A DNA stretch of 64,000 nt from Nymphaea colorata (taxonomy: Eukaryota > Streptophyta > Magnoliopsida > Nymphaeales > Nymphaeaceae), in assembly GCF_008831285.2 (NCBI RefSeq), contig NC_045151.1, positions 11,150,571-11,214,570 on the forward strand, written 5' to 3'. Each line of letters starts with the position of its first letter. Position 1 is the stretch's first letter. Positions 20,698 through 32,629 of the stretch are shown one piece after another. Under the pieces are notes generated by a model that worked only from the letters and a program-made list of their open reading frames with translations, made no database searches and had not been told where the DNA came from. Made by a program: the position numbers and the translations under genes.

Positions 20698-23551
20698 AGG
20701 CCTACTTGTCGGGGCTGCCTGGTGGAGCTTGATAGCTGCTGAGGCAAGCTGTAGTGTACTGCTGCTCATCCTTGAGGGGAGATGCTCAAGACGTTCCCAA
20801 GGGGAAGCTCCCAAAGAGGGGTTTTCTTTCCAAAGGAGAAGCTCCCCCAGGGCCTATAGCTTGGGCTGTTTTTATAGAGTTTCCTAGTTGTGCATTGATG
20901 GATTTCTTAGGGACTTAATCCCTTCAACTTGAGAACCAGGTTGTATTGATGGCTCCCTGGGGACTTCTCCCTTGCTTTAGGAACCAAGGAGGCATTAATG
21001 TTTTCATTCATTAGGTGGCTGAGATTCTAGCCAAGAAAAGGAAGAGTGGGTCTGTGTCTAGTTGGCTAGCCTCCTTTTCTTTAAATGCTCCATCATAGGA
21101 TGGACTGATTTAATTGTTTTGTTTTGCAAACCAGCTAACTCAATTAAGTTATCTTTGATCTCAATTGAAATCATTCAATGTAGTTTTCAAAGAAGCGAAA
21201 AAGAGAACGTCTAAAGAGGCTGCTCTTTAATTGGTTTTCGAAAAAACACCAACCTTAATTGAGTCGGTTTTGCTTTAATTTGAAGCCATTCAAATGACTT
21301 GAAAGAAGAGAAAGAGAGCATGCAAAAAGAGGTTGCTCTAATTCATTTTTTGGAAATGGGTCGGCTTTAACTAAGCTGACCTGTTTTTAATAAAATCTTT
21401 CAAAAAGATTTGAATTAAAAGGAGAGCATGCCCAAATGGCTGCTTATTAAGTTATTTTTGCAAAGGGATCAACTTTAATTGAGGCTGATATTTTTATGTT
21501 CAAAATCTTTTCAAAAACAATAAAAGATTTGAAAACAAGAGAAGAGCACACGCAAATAGTCTGCTCTTGAATTATTTTTTGAAAAGAGGTCCCTTCAGTT
21601 TCTTTAAAAACTTGAGACTTTTCAGCAAAGAAATCAGATACTGATTTCGATTCATCTGCACTGGAGCGCTCAACGAAGAATTCCCCATGTTTCAAGTCCT
21701 TATATGTGAATTGACATGAAGCATTGAGTTAGAAAATTGTGATACATTTCTGAGATATAATGTGAATTAAGCTTCACATGTGGATCATGGATCTGGGTTT
21801 GATGATAAGACCCAAATCTAGGTCCAAATCCAAAGAAATTTCTAAAAGAGGGATCCAGATATGGTATTGAAATTTGGATTATGATTCAATATCCAAGATC
21901 TGAAAGAAGAATAATGGATCTAGATCCATAAATATAAATTAGATATGAGACTTGGATATGGGATCCAAACATAGAAATAAGACTTGGGTATATGATCTGG
22001 ATCATAAGTATGAAATGGAGATCTGAAAATAGCAAGGATCGGGACCTAGCTCGAGAAGGACTGGGTGAGTTTAAGCTGTATGACACGGGCTGGACTGGCC
22101 CAAGTTCAGTTTCTAAAAGAAATTGGGTTCAGACCTAGGCTAGGGGCTCAGCCAAGGTGCAGTTTTTGGAAAATACAGTTTTGACTTGGAATTAGGATAG
22201 GGTGAGTTTGTGCTTAGGCCTACTAGATCCACGAAATGTTTATGAAAAACTGACCTAGGTTCATGTGGCTCCTAAGTTAGGTTTTATGAAAAATACATGC
22301 ATGGTAGCAAAATACCAAAATACCTTTGTATGTGAATGTGCACTGACACGGGTTCAAATAAAGCGATGGGCTTGAAATATAGATCTGGAATCAGAGAAAA
22401 GCATAAACCAATGTATATGTTACCATTTTGCTCTCCCTATGTGTATTTCCAAAATTTTGAATGAATTTTCTCGATTTGACTAAACCAACCTATTGTCACG
22501 TTCTTAAATAGGATCTAGTTAAAATCTTGTTGAAAAATTCCTCCCGAATTGCTCTAAAAATCAAAAACAAATATTTACCAAGCCATATACAGCACATTTA
22601 CAAAGGGAAATCAAAGAAGGCCATCAAAATCAGATTTTTACTGAATTTTCATAGGTGGAGCTGAGGGTACTTTGGAAAACTACTTATCTGTAAGGACATG
22701 GTGAAAGATTGGAGAAATTCGTTTTGATTTTGCAAATTTGAGCTCAACAACAGTTACAGAGGGTAGCAATTATTAGGAACGAGATCCATGGCCTTCAGAA
22801 CTAAATTTAACTCAAACTGAAAGGAATGAACTCAATCTAAACTAAGGGAGTATCGAATTACCCATGATAAATGTAATCTCAACTCGGTTTAGCCCACTCT
22901 ATCAGGTTGAGCTCAAATTCAGCTCAAATCCCTAAAAATAGGAGAGAGAAAGCACTATGAAGTGAATTTAACTCAAGCCAAACCAATGGAAACTTTATTT
23001 ATATGTGATGAACATGGCCTGACCTCAGTTTTAGCTTAATCTTTTAAGTTGAGTTGAAATTCAGCTCAAACCCCCAAAAATAGGAGAATGGAAGACCAGT
23101 AAAAATCTGTAAGTTAGTATATGACTGAAACTTGGGCTAGGTAACTCAAAATCAGTAAAATAGAACTTTTTCTCCATGAAAGTAGACTTGTTTTGACTTG
23201 GTTGAGCTAAAGATTATAGTTTTAAGTTTCGAAAGCTGATCTGAGCTACAAGGGAGCTGGCTTCAAACTAAAATAACTTTGGTGAGCTAACTCTAGCAAC
23301 TCATGGGTTCATGCAAAATTTAAAAATGGCCTAATTGCTCAAATGTTAGGCAATTCTCAAAAATTTTAGTGAAAATTCTTACTTTTTGGGTACAATGCTA
23401 GAAGGTAGGGGTAAAATGGTAATTTTTAGTTTGGCCATCCTAGGTGATATGGATCTAAGTGTTCAATGTTGGTGTGAAAAGTGCTTGTTTAGATCAAAGT
23501 GTAGGAAAAGGTAAAATAGTCATTTGGACTTGTAAAAATTATAGGTGTTCA
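20698..23551. repeat. LTR-type non-coding DNA, right part of the large block
   Basis: It includes the minus-strand TATA-like CTCTATAAAAAC near 20870, then AT-rich DNA with repeated GAGCTCAA, TTGAGTTG, AATTGAGTC and GATCTGGATC words. There is no coding frame of note. It ends at GGTGTTCACA (23551). Confidence 0.45.
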
Positions 23552-24228
23552 CAGTAGTTCATTGAGCTCAGTGGGGCCTAATGCTTACCAAAGCTATAGC
23601 ATGGGGAATCGAGCTCTCTTTTCCTTCTTTTGCATTTTTTCCCAGGTTGCATTGTTTTGTGTTCTCTAACCATGTTTTTGTGCTCTCCTATGAATGTTTC
23701 CTCTAATGCACTGGTGGGCGCTCCCTTTGTTGAATTAAGAATCTCTCTTTCTCTCTCTCCCTCTTTCTCTCTCTCTTCCTCTCTCTCTCTCTCCCCCATG
23801 TGTGTGTGTGCGCGTGTGTGTGGGTCTGGGACACGATGGTAGATACCCACCCACATAGCAATCCAATTGCTACCAAACTGTTCTCTCCCCCTATTCCACC
23901 TGTTTAGGCCTAATGGCAAAGCTCTACTTATTTGGCAATAGCTAGACCATTCTTTCCCCTTTCTCGGCTAGTTTGGGACATGCTGGTAGAGACCTGCCTG
24001 TTTGGTGGTTCAACGGTTTTTATATTGTTCTCTCACTTTTGTACTAGTTTGGGAACTGATAGTAAAGACCTGCCTATTCAGCATGTAACCATCACTTGTA
24101 TTATGTTTCCCTATGATATAGATTTGGAGAGTGCATGCATGCTCAAATGAACAGGAACATCAAATTTTGTTTTGTTCAACTAGTGATTCTATCAGTTTTA
24201 AATGCAATCCCTTTTTGAATTGTAGCTT
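23552..24228. repeat. spacer with (TC)n and a degenerate ~110-bp tandem repeat
   Basis: 23744-23800 is (TC)n-rich, followed by (TG)n. At 23825, 23967 and 24043 similar segments recur: CTGGGACACGATGGTAGATACC, then GGGACATGCTGGTAGAGACC, then GGGAACTGATAGTAAAGACC, with TCTCCCC/TTCTCTC between. I see no gene. Confidence 0.55.
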
Positions 24229-24233
24229 CACAA

Positions 24234-27200
24234 TGTTCACACCCCACCCTGTCCTTGGGGGCGTCGAAATGCGAATCAGCAAAAATTCCTTTTAAATTAG
24301 GGTCTTGAGGAAAATTTTTAAGAGAACAAGATCCGTCGATCGGTACAAGGTCCAACCATTCATGCCACCTTTAATAGGGATAATTGGACCAAAGACTAGG
24401 GATCATTTGGATCATGCACAAGTTATTGATGCAAATCCTATATGCTTGTGCATTGAGGTTATAGATTCAAGAAACAAAGTTCATCTTGAGTAAGTGACTT
24501 GTTTTTTAAAATAAATTCCTTGGAGAATGATTTAAAAAGTTATTTGAAGATTGGAGGGTTTTCAAATTGATGTGAAAACCTTTGTTTTGTCATTTGTTTT
24601 GAAATGCATGATTCTTGAAAGTGGTTTTAATTGGGGATTTCGAAGATTGAAGTGGTGCTGTTGGCTTAATTTCTTGAGAAAGTGCATGTGGTGCTGTTGG
24701 CTTTAAGTGAGTGTGAATGTGTGAAATGAGAAAGGAAATTATATGAAACATGCATCCTTCACTCCTCAAAATCAATCAAAGTCCATTCATATAAAATTAC
24801 ACATCATACAATCTGCACATAAACATTGATTTTAATTAAAATGTAGGACTTTCTCTAAATGTGCTTATTATATTCTTAAGCACAAGTGTTAGAGATACAA
24901 TCCATAAGCTTGAGTCATAGATAAGAATCCCAAAAGAATAAAAAATTAGGCAAATGAAGATGAAATCCACCTTTAAAACATGGGGAAAACATGGATATCA
25001 TCCATTTTCCTTAAAATTGCCATAAAAATCAGATTTTATTCTGATTTAAATGGTTTAACATCAAAATGTTGATTCTAAGAGTATTTGACTCTTAGGAAAT
25101 GATGAAATCTGGTTTGACTCCATATGAACTAAATATCCAAGTCCGCAAAAAACGTGTACCATATGCTCTCGTTCATATCGTGGAGTTCTAAGAACCTTTC
25201 TTTCTCCATCAAAATCAAACTAAATTCTGGATTATTGTGCTAAAAGATCCATTCATTTCTTGGACTATTAAAACACTTTTGATCTTGTTCTTTAGGGGAT
25301 ACAAAGATTAGGGTCTTAAGTATGATCTTACACTGTTCTTGAGACTTAATCAATCACATAAAGGTTTGAAAATTGATGAGGGAAATCAACAATTTCTAAA
25401 AGGCTTTAGAGAGCCGATTAGGTAGGATTATAACTTTTTATTGTTCTATAAGACATAGCCACTTTGTGGTTGAACATTAGCATTTCAAGTATGTAAATTT
25501 TAAAATTCTTAAACTTTCTTGTAAAGTATGATCTAGCTTCAGCAACTTGCATATACTTTGCGTATGAGTTGCTGGAATTAAGCAAATTTTTAAGATGAAA
25601 TGAAAGCAATTTTATAGTTTTACACTACGAAAATCAACAAAATGATCTCTTTTCCTTAAAATCAACTTGAAAACATGATCCAATCTGATTTTAAAAGAAA
25701 AACATGACTCTTAACAAGAGGTCACACGTGCACATATATAACAATATATATATGTACATATTATCCTTCTGAATGAAAATTTTGATGAGGGACCTCATGG
25801 CCTATGAATCATGATGATTCATGGTTGGGTTTTTTTACGTAGGGAGATTAAAAATTGGTTTCTCCCCCCTGAATGACCTTTGATCAATTGAAATAAAATA
25901 AACATAAATCAAAGTGACTTAAATGAAAGGAAACAAGAGAATACTCAAGCTGGTTCATCTTTAATTTCACCATCCAAGGGTGGATCACATTCATGAGAAT
26001 GTGTCCATCCCCTAATATGCATTTATAATATATATATTGCAGCAAACCTCTCTCTCACCGTAGGAATCACTCATGGTAGGGAGTTCAAAATGGATTTAGG
26101 CTGGTTGATTCTGAAAGGGTCGTGGCCTTCAAACCCTTTTCAAAACTTGATTCATATATTTATTTTTGGAAAAACCAGTTCATGCATGCGTCATGCATTA
26201 ATATGTACTTTTGAGTCATGGTTTTTCCTCTAACTGAATATTATTCCCAGCCATGAAATAAATGAAAATAAACTCTTCCCATGAGTACTTAAATTAAACA
26301 ATAGCAAGAAGTTGAAATAGATGAAAAATGCATTAAAGTCACCTACCTTGTGGTCGGTCTTGATGCATGATCTTCCTCCTTGCTTGTTTTCTAAAGCAAG
26401 AAATTTTAAGCAAGAATCCAAACTTGGATTCGAGCTTAGCAAAGCAAGAAGAAGAATGACTTGCTGGAATTTGTAGTGGGGAAGAAAGAGCTTCTCACCA
26501 TGAAATTTCACTTAAGCACCCTAACTTAGCCAAATCGATACAGAGAATAAGGGAAAGTGAAGAAGAGAATGTGAGAAAAGGGGAAAAGGGCTTGGATGAA
26601 TTTTTCTTCTCCTCCTGGCTTCTCCCTCCTAGCTCCTTGGCTACAGCAATTTTATGAAGACCTCAAAAATTTGTCCCCCTCCTTGGTTGCAAAGGGGGGT
26701 TTATATAGAGAAGGCGATGGGTTCAACAACCTTCTTAACTCACCTTGAAAACCCACTTAAGACTTTGGAGATTTGTAAAATGAATTAAATAGGGTTTTAA
26801 TGATCCTAGTTTACCATACCTAGCCCAGTTACATGAGCTAGGTGGGCTGGGCTTGGCGTGGCTTACCTTGGTTTGGACCTAGCTACCCAACTTTGACCAA
26901 AATTTTGGATAAAAATGCCTTCGCACAGGGTTTTGCTTTTTTTTTTTTGTCTGAAATTGAGCTTGTTAGGTTAAAACCTAGCCATTAAGCTCTAAATGTT
27001 ATTGAATTATGACTAATCAATTACAATTTGAATAAAATTTGAAAATTCTATCAAATTTGGTTTGAAAAGTGTATTTTTGTCCATAACTTGATTGAAGATG
27101 GATTTTAATTGAATCAAACTTTGGTTTGAAATATTGAATTTCAAATTGATACTTAATTTATGCATTTAACAAATCTAAATATATATTTTCCTTTCATAAA

Positions 27201-28045
27201 ATCTCAATTTAGGTTCTGTAATCTCAATTTGATCATAGAAGGACAAAATTGTTCAGATTGGTCAAATTTGACCAATTGACCAAAGTTACAGCTCATTTGT
27301 GAGTAGTTTGACTTTGTTTGAGGTAATTTGATGTACTTGAGCTAAAAAAAGCTCTTAATTGAGCTAAATTACACTTTGACTTAATTTAGTCAAAGTAGAT
27401 TCAATCAGGTCAAGGTCTATTTCTGTCCACTAATTGGGTTGTGGAATAGACCTACCCTTTTGGCCTAAGCTCGTGTTGACTAAGCATAGCTGAATTTGGC
27501 ACCACATTTAGCTGAATTTAAAGATGATCTAATTAAGGAAGAGAGATGCATAAATGTCTCTTTTTTCCTAGGTTTCTAGTTATGATCACATTCATTTCTC
27601 CTTAAAATGATTTTTTGAAGTATATGAGAAGAGATATTTTGAAAAGGAGAGGTGGGTAACCTCTTAGGGAGGGCTCTTGACTACACGAGCTAGGTGGGGC
27701 CCACACATGGGTCCCACGTAGCATTCTAGACTGAATTAGATCCAATTCTCGGATTTAAATCAAAATTTAAATTTTGCAATTAGATATGGATTTCAAATGG
27801 CATTTGTAATTGTATTTAAATTTCAAATGGCATTTGTAATTGGATTTGGATTTCAAATCCGAATTTGGATCTAGTTTGGACTCATAATCTTGCTTTGGGA
27901 TTCGTGTCATGAGTCAAATTCATGATTTGAATCTAAATTATTCTTTAGATTTGAAATGGATTTTGAAATTGTAATTTTTCACAATTCTTTTGTAAAATTT
28001 TGAAATTGCTTCAATTCTGATGTAAAAAAATTTGGGGTGTTAACA
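24234..28045 (-). mobile_element. solo LTR (3.8 kb), probably Gypsy/Del-Tekay-like
   Basis: It begins TGTTCACACCCC and ends GGGGTGTTAACA on the plus strand, giving TG...CA ends and a short terminal inverted repeat. The perfect 5-bp target duplication CACAA flanks it (24229-24233 and 28046-28050). On the minus strand it starts TGTTAACACCCCAAATTTTT, the common style of long Gypsy chromovirus LTRs. CTCTATATAAACCCCC near 26700 is a good minus-strand TATA box. There is no gag-pol frame and no internal copy of the ends, so this is one LTR left by recombination. The lineage name is inference from LTR style only. Confidence 0.85.
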
Positions 28046-28050
28046 CACAA

Positions 28051-28575
28051 AAAAGAACATATGAGACACAAAATTCCAGTTGGATAAATAAAATCAATTA
28101 ATTAAGCATTGTACCTAAATTGAGTGCAGTGCATCACCTTTGTCCAATTTATTGTGTCATACTTTGAAACCCTAAAGAATATATAGTCACATTGATTAAA
28201 TGTAGGTTAACTTATATGGAGATTGGAAGAGTCTAACTCTTGTTTGCTTATCTAGATTGAGGTGAATGTGGTTTCGTCCTAAAGGAAAAACTTGTTTTAT
28301 AATTATAATCTTCAGGAAGTGATGTATGGCAATGGGTCACGTGTTTGTTGTGGTAGATATCAACACTTGCTAACTCTACAATGTCTCATGTTTTTTTAAA
28401 GAAATATAATGGCTGGAAATTTTTTATGTTAAAACTTTTTACTCATAAGTAAATTTTTTCATTTTAACTCAAATGGCATAACTAAGTTGTACACTTTTGG
28501 ATTTACCAACTAGATAAACTCAAACAAATGTTTGTGCCTACCAGTTTGTTCTTTTCTCAAACTTTTTGGTCATAA
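28051..28575. other. spacer between two solo LTRs, with a ~127-bp duplicated segment
   Basis: AT-rich, no gene. 28444-28570 (CATAAGTAAATTTTTTCA... to ...AAACTTTTTGGT) recurs in degenerate form as 28571-28580 plus 31736-31850 on the far side of LTR B. Shared words are TTTTAACTCAAA, TTTACCAACTAGATAA and GTTTGTGCCTACCAGTTT. Confidence 0.7.
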
Positions 28576-28580
28576 GTTCA

Positions 28581-31500
28581 TGTTATCACCCACATTTTTC
28601 AAAAAAAAAAAACGAGAGACTGTATTTTATTTTCACCCAAACAAAATTTTCAGTTATTTGATTTAAAATTTGGATCCTGAGCCCAATCCTAGACCCAAAA
28701 TAAATTCATAAGTATTCGTTCCAAAATAAATCGGCTAAACCCTTGTCTGAACCCAAACACAAAACTCAAATTCAAACCCAACTTTAGGAGAGATATTCAT
28801 ATCCAAAATCCAGCTCTTGGGTCCGAATTAGACCCAAAACACAAGTTTAGATCCAAATAGAAAATTTAAAACTCAAAATCCAAAGCTGAAATCAAAATGA
28901 CAAAATTTGATTCTATCAAGCACCACATGCGCGCGCACGGATCTTCCCTTTGTTTTATGTTTCGTTTTTGCACCAAGATGTGCTTTTGAACTTAAATCAC
29001 TCACTAGAACGCGTCGGCGACCAATTGAACTCAATCCAGATCTAAAACGAGCCCAGACCATTTTTACCCCTTTTAAATATATATTTAAAATATGATTTTT
29101 ACGTTCTTTTTATTATTTTTATTCTTTAAACGACCTCCAAGAGGTTAGGGAGGCAAAATCCGCACTTTATTGGTCCATGCGAGACAATAAGGGGGTGTTT
29201 TGCCCCCCATTTATGAGAACTCAATGCGGCAGAGTCGCGCCAGCAAGTTGGCTTGCAAAATCTCTCGCCTTCGTATGCCGCTCGTGCCATCACGCAAGGC
29301 AACTCGTCACGCACTGCGTGTTGTGCATTGTAAGTAGCACGCCAGGCGCAACCGCTTGGCATGCCGAGACCCCCCATTTACGTGTTAAAACCACCCCTTG
29401 GGTTGGTTTTGGCCTGGCTTGGTGGCCATTAGCCAGACCACACCCCAAAGGGGTGTTTGTAGGGCTAGTGGTTAATCCTACTTAGTCAAAGTCTATTTCA
29501 AAAAAATAAAAATTATTCAAAAGTATTTAAAATTTGCAGAAAAATCTTGTTAAATTCAAAAAAAAATCAAATTTTGAGTCTCTATAAATACCCCTATGAT
29601 CCTCCCTCTTAGGTAGGAGCTAATCCTTGGAGAATGTCTAGTGCTTTATCACTTGAAGACTTAGAGTTTTTCCCTTAGCTCTCTTTCTCCATTTCTCTCT
29701 TCTTCTCTTCTTCTTCTTCTTCTTCTCCTCCAAGTTCCAACTCTTCAAGGGAGCACGAAGAGACCTCTTGGGGGGTATCCTCATCATCTTGGAGTTTCAT
29801 CCTAGGCAACCTTAGGATCATTCAAAGAAAGAAATTTATTTCTAATATCATCTATATTCAAGCTATTTAGTCCACTTTTCATCTATTTTCATTTCCTCTT
29901 GCTACCTTCCCATGGCCATGCAATAAAGCTCTGAAGATTTTCTATCTGGAGTCGAAAGCTACTATTGACTGCATCGGGAGTATGAACAAGGTGAAATAAA
30001 TTCCACCTCCTTATTTATTTTCGAAAATATGTTTGTTATGTTGCTTTGCTCATCATTTATGTTTGAAATGATGTTTATGCATGATGTATCAATTTTCCTT
30101 AATTAAAGAGAAAATGCACAGCGAGAATGAGTGTTTAGGTTGGGATCTTTTTATTTTTATGATGATTTTGGGGTTGGGATTTGTCTAACCTGTGAAACCC
30201 ATTCAGGAATATGTATATGCTAAAATGCATTTTTTTCACATTTAGTTTCTTTCTTAATCACCCGATTAGGAACTCCAATGAGTAGCTTATTCCATTACTT
30301 GATTTTCTTTTATACCAAACGGTGGAAGAAATATATTCTCTTGTAACAAACAATCATGATTTTATGTTTATGTATAAAATATTTCGAATCATTTTTCCAA
30401 AAAATTTTAAAAGAAATTACTTTCTTTAATGAGGCCTTGGAGACCTATCCTAGGCTCTTGCATGAGTCTAAGTTCATCTCCAACCTACATAAAAAATTGA
30501 AGTCATATATTTTCAAGTCATTTCTTGATTTTAACTCTCATGAAGACATATACGTATTTACATATTATGTATGTATATGTGCACATGACTATTTCTTTTA
30601 GCCCTTCTCTTTTTACGATTTAACACATTCTTTTATAAATTCTCATATACATATATATGAATGTATATACGTGTAGCTCTCTCTCTATCTCTCTCTCTCT
30701 AGAGTCACATTTTCTCTAAAATCTCTCTCTTTCCCTCTTTTTCTAAAATCTTTTTCTCCCTCTCCATTCGGTTTGATACTTCCTTTTCATAAGTTTAAAT
30801 CACAAAAGTATATATATATATATGTATGTATGTATGTATCTTTCTTTTAAATCTCGTACTTTTGTGATTTTCAAAATCTCTTTCTCTCTCTCTTTTCCCT
30901 ATTACTCTCATATTAAAGTATTTCATCTTTTCCATTCTTTCAAATATTTTTCTCCCATGATTTAAGGATTTAATTTTTTATTTGCCAGCTTCACCAAGAC
31001 TAAAAATCAAGTAATGACCCAATATTAAAATCATGTTTCATGGTCTACAACCTCATTTCATTTTCAAAAACTTTACTCTGTTCATAAAAATACTTATGAC
31101 AATTATATAAATAAAAATGAGAAACTTAGATGTATGTGGTGGTAAGAATGCTTCTAAATGAATATCATGATAGGAATGAATGATTTCCTTTTATCCATGT
31201 AGCATCAATACATTCATACATTCACATTCTCTTAATCCTATGAATAATCACACGCACCTCTCTAAAAGAGCTTAAACAAGACGAGATATAGCTCTAACTA
31301 GGTAGTAACCGAATTAGAGCAAAATCACAAATCTACTTAAAGTTTTAAGAGAACATTAAAATGACTTCAAAAAAGTAATCTTCAGAATGTCTCCAAATGA
31401 CATTTGTAAAAAATTTTCAATTCAAAATTTCTCAAATCAAAATGTTTTATACTCTCAAACGACTCTTCAAAAATTTTCTCAAAGATTTGAAACATTAAAT

Positions 31501-31730
31501 TTTCAATATTTTCTCAAACATCACACCACATTTAGAATGAAAAGATATATAAGCCAAAACGAAATGTATCAAGAATAAACATAGCCCTTGGATTGGTTAC
31601 CCCCGGTAAAGGCATTGGGAACGGTCAATCCTCATACCGACAGGGGAGTCCCTTTCTCTCCCATTTAAAATAAAACCTCGTTTTTCTAGAACAATCCAAA
31701 AACAAATAATAATTTTTGGGGATGTGAATA
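28581..31730 (+). mobile_element. solo LTR copy B (3.15 kb)
   Basis: The ends are TGTTATCACCC (28581) and GGATGTGAATA (31730), with final CA changed to TA. The 5-mers GTTCA (28576-28580) and GTTTA (31731-31735) are a target duplication with one C-to-T change. CTATAAATACC near 29583 followed by TCTTCTTC-rich DNA indicates plus-strand transcription. It aligns in reverse along the whole of copies A and C. No protein-coding capacity and no internal LTR boundary are seen. Open frames such as 29126-29377 are accidental. Confidence 0.88.
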
Positions 31731-31735
31731 GTTTA

Positions 31736-32600
31736 TTTTCTATTTTAACTCAAATAACATAACACAGTTGTATACTATCAAATTTACCAACTAGATAACC
31801 TCAAACATATGTTTGTGCCTACCAGTTTATTCTTATCTCACCTTTTGTTGGATGGCAATTTTGTCTATTATTGCCATAGTCTTCACCTTTGTACGTGTTC
31901 TTCACTTTTCTTATCTTGGTCTATGACAATTTAGTCTTTGTTGCTTTGTTGTGCAATAGTCCTTCGTGCAGCCTATTGCATTTTGTTCTTCTCATCAAAC
32001 CACTCAAATTTGTATGACAAAAATGAACCCCTTATTTTGGCTTCAACATTTGTGTGATGTGCCAATATTTGGTGTTTTCATGCTGGTGAGGGATCTAATA
32101 GAAGACTGATGAAGGAATTAACTCATTAGACATTGACTTCTATTTCAACTTCTAACTTAATTTGCATGAATTGAATTTAAGACATTGTTATAACATTGAC
32201 CTATTATTTTTGAAAAATACATTAATCAAGTTCCAGGACATGACAAACAAAGTTGCTGCTTGACCCCCATTCAGTTGCCTCATGGAGTTGGCAAGGATCA
32301 TCTTTGCATTTTATTTGTCTCTCTTATGATCTCTCAATTCCTTAGGCACATCCTATTATGGTTAAATACGCATGTTTATGTTGTTCTCTTTCTCCTTTTG
32401 TCTATTTATATTGATTTATTTTTCCATATAATCTATTAATGTTTTTGAATGTAGGTTGTGCTTTATTGGCATAGTCAGCTATGTCTTTCGGTGATTGAAA
32501 AAATATATTTTAAATCTGACTTTAGGTGTGAACATCAATCATATATTTAGGTTAAAATTGTCTCCAAGAGAAAAGGACTGCAAAGGTAGGGGTCAACTTT
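31736..32600. other. gene-free spacer
   Basis: 31736-31850 is the second unit of the ~127-bp duplication broken by LTR B. The rest is AT-rich DNA with no exon, repeat array or domain I can support. The upstream end of the hAT relic that follows may begin somewhere here but has no visible terminus. Confidence 0.5.
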
Positions 32601-32629
32601 AAGGTAGTTACATATAAGGAGAAAAAATA

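Larger units (their letters stand above)
8570..23551 (-). mobile_element. large interrupted LTR-derived block (minus), boundaries inferred
   Basis: 8570 begins TGTTCACAGCCC, and 8570-8735 resembles the corresponding end of the solo LTR at 24234 (shared TTTAATAGGGATAAT). 23551 ends ...ATAGGTGTTCACA, which on the minus strand is TGTGAACACC, a typical LTR start. A TATA-like CTCTATAAAAAC lies on the minus strand near 20866-20878, followed by a GCAGC-rich stretch that continues on the far side of the hAT at 16.17-20.70 kb. I therefore read one long minus-strand LTR broken by copy A, ndhA DNA and a hAT. The flanking 5-mers (CTCAT and GTAGT) do not match, so more than one old element may be involved. 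Confidence 0.4.
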
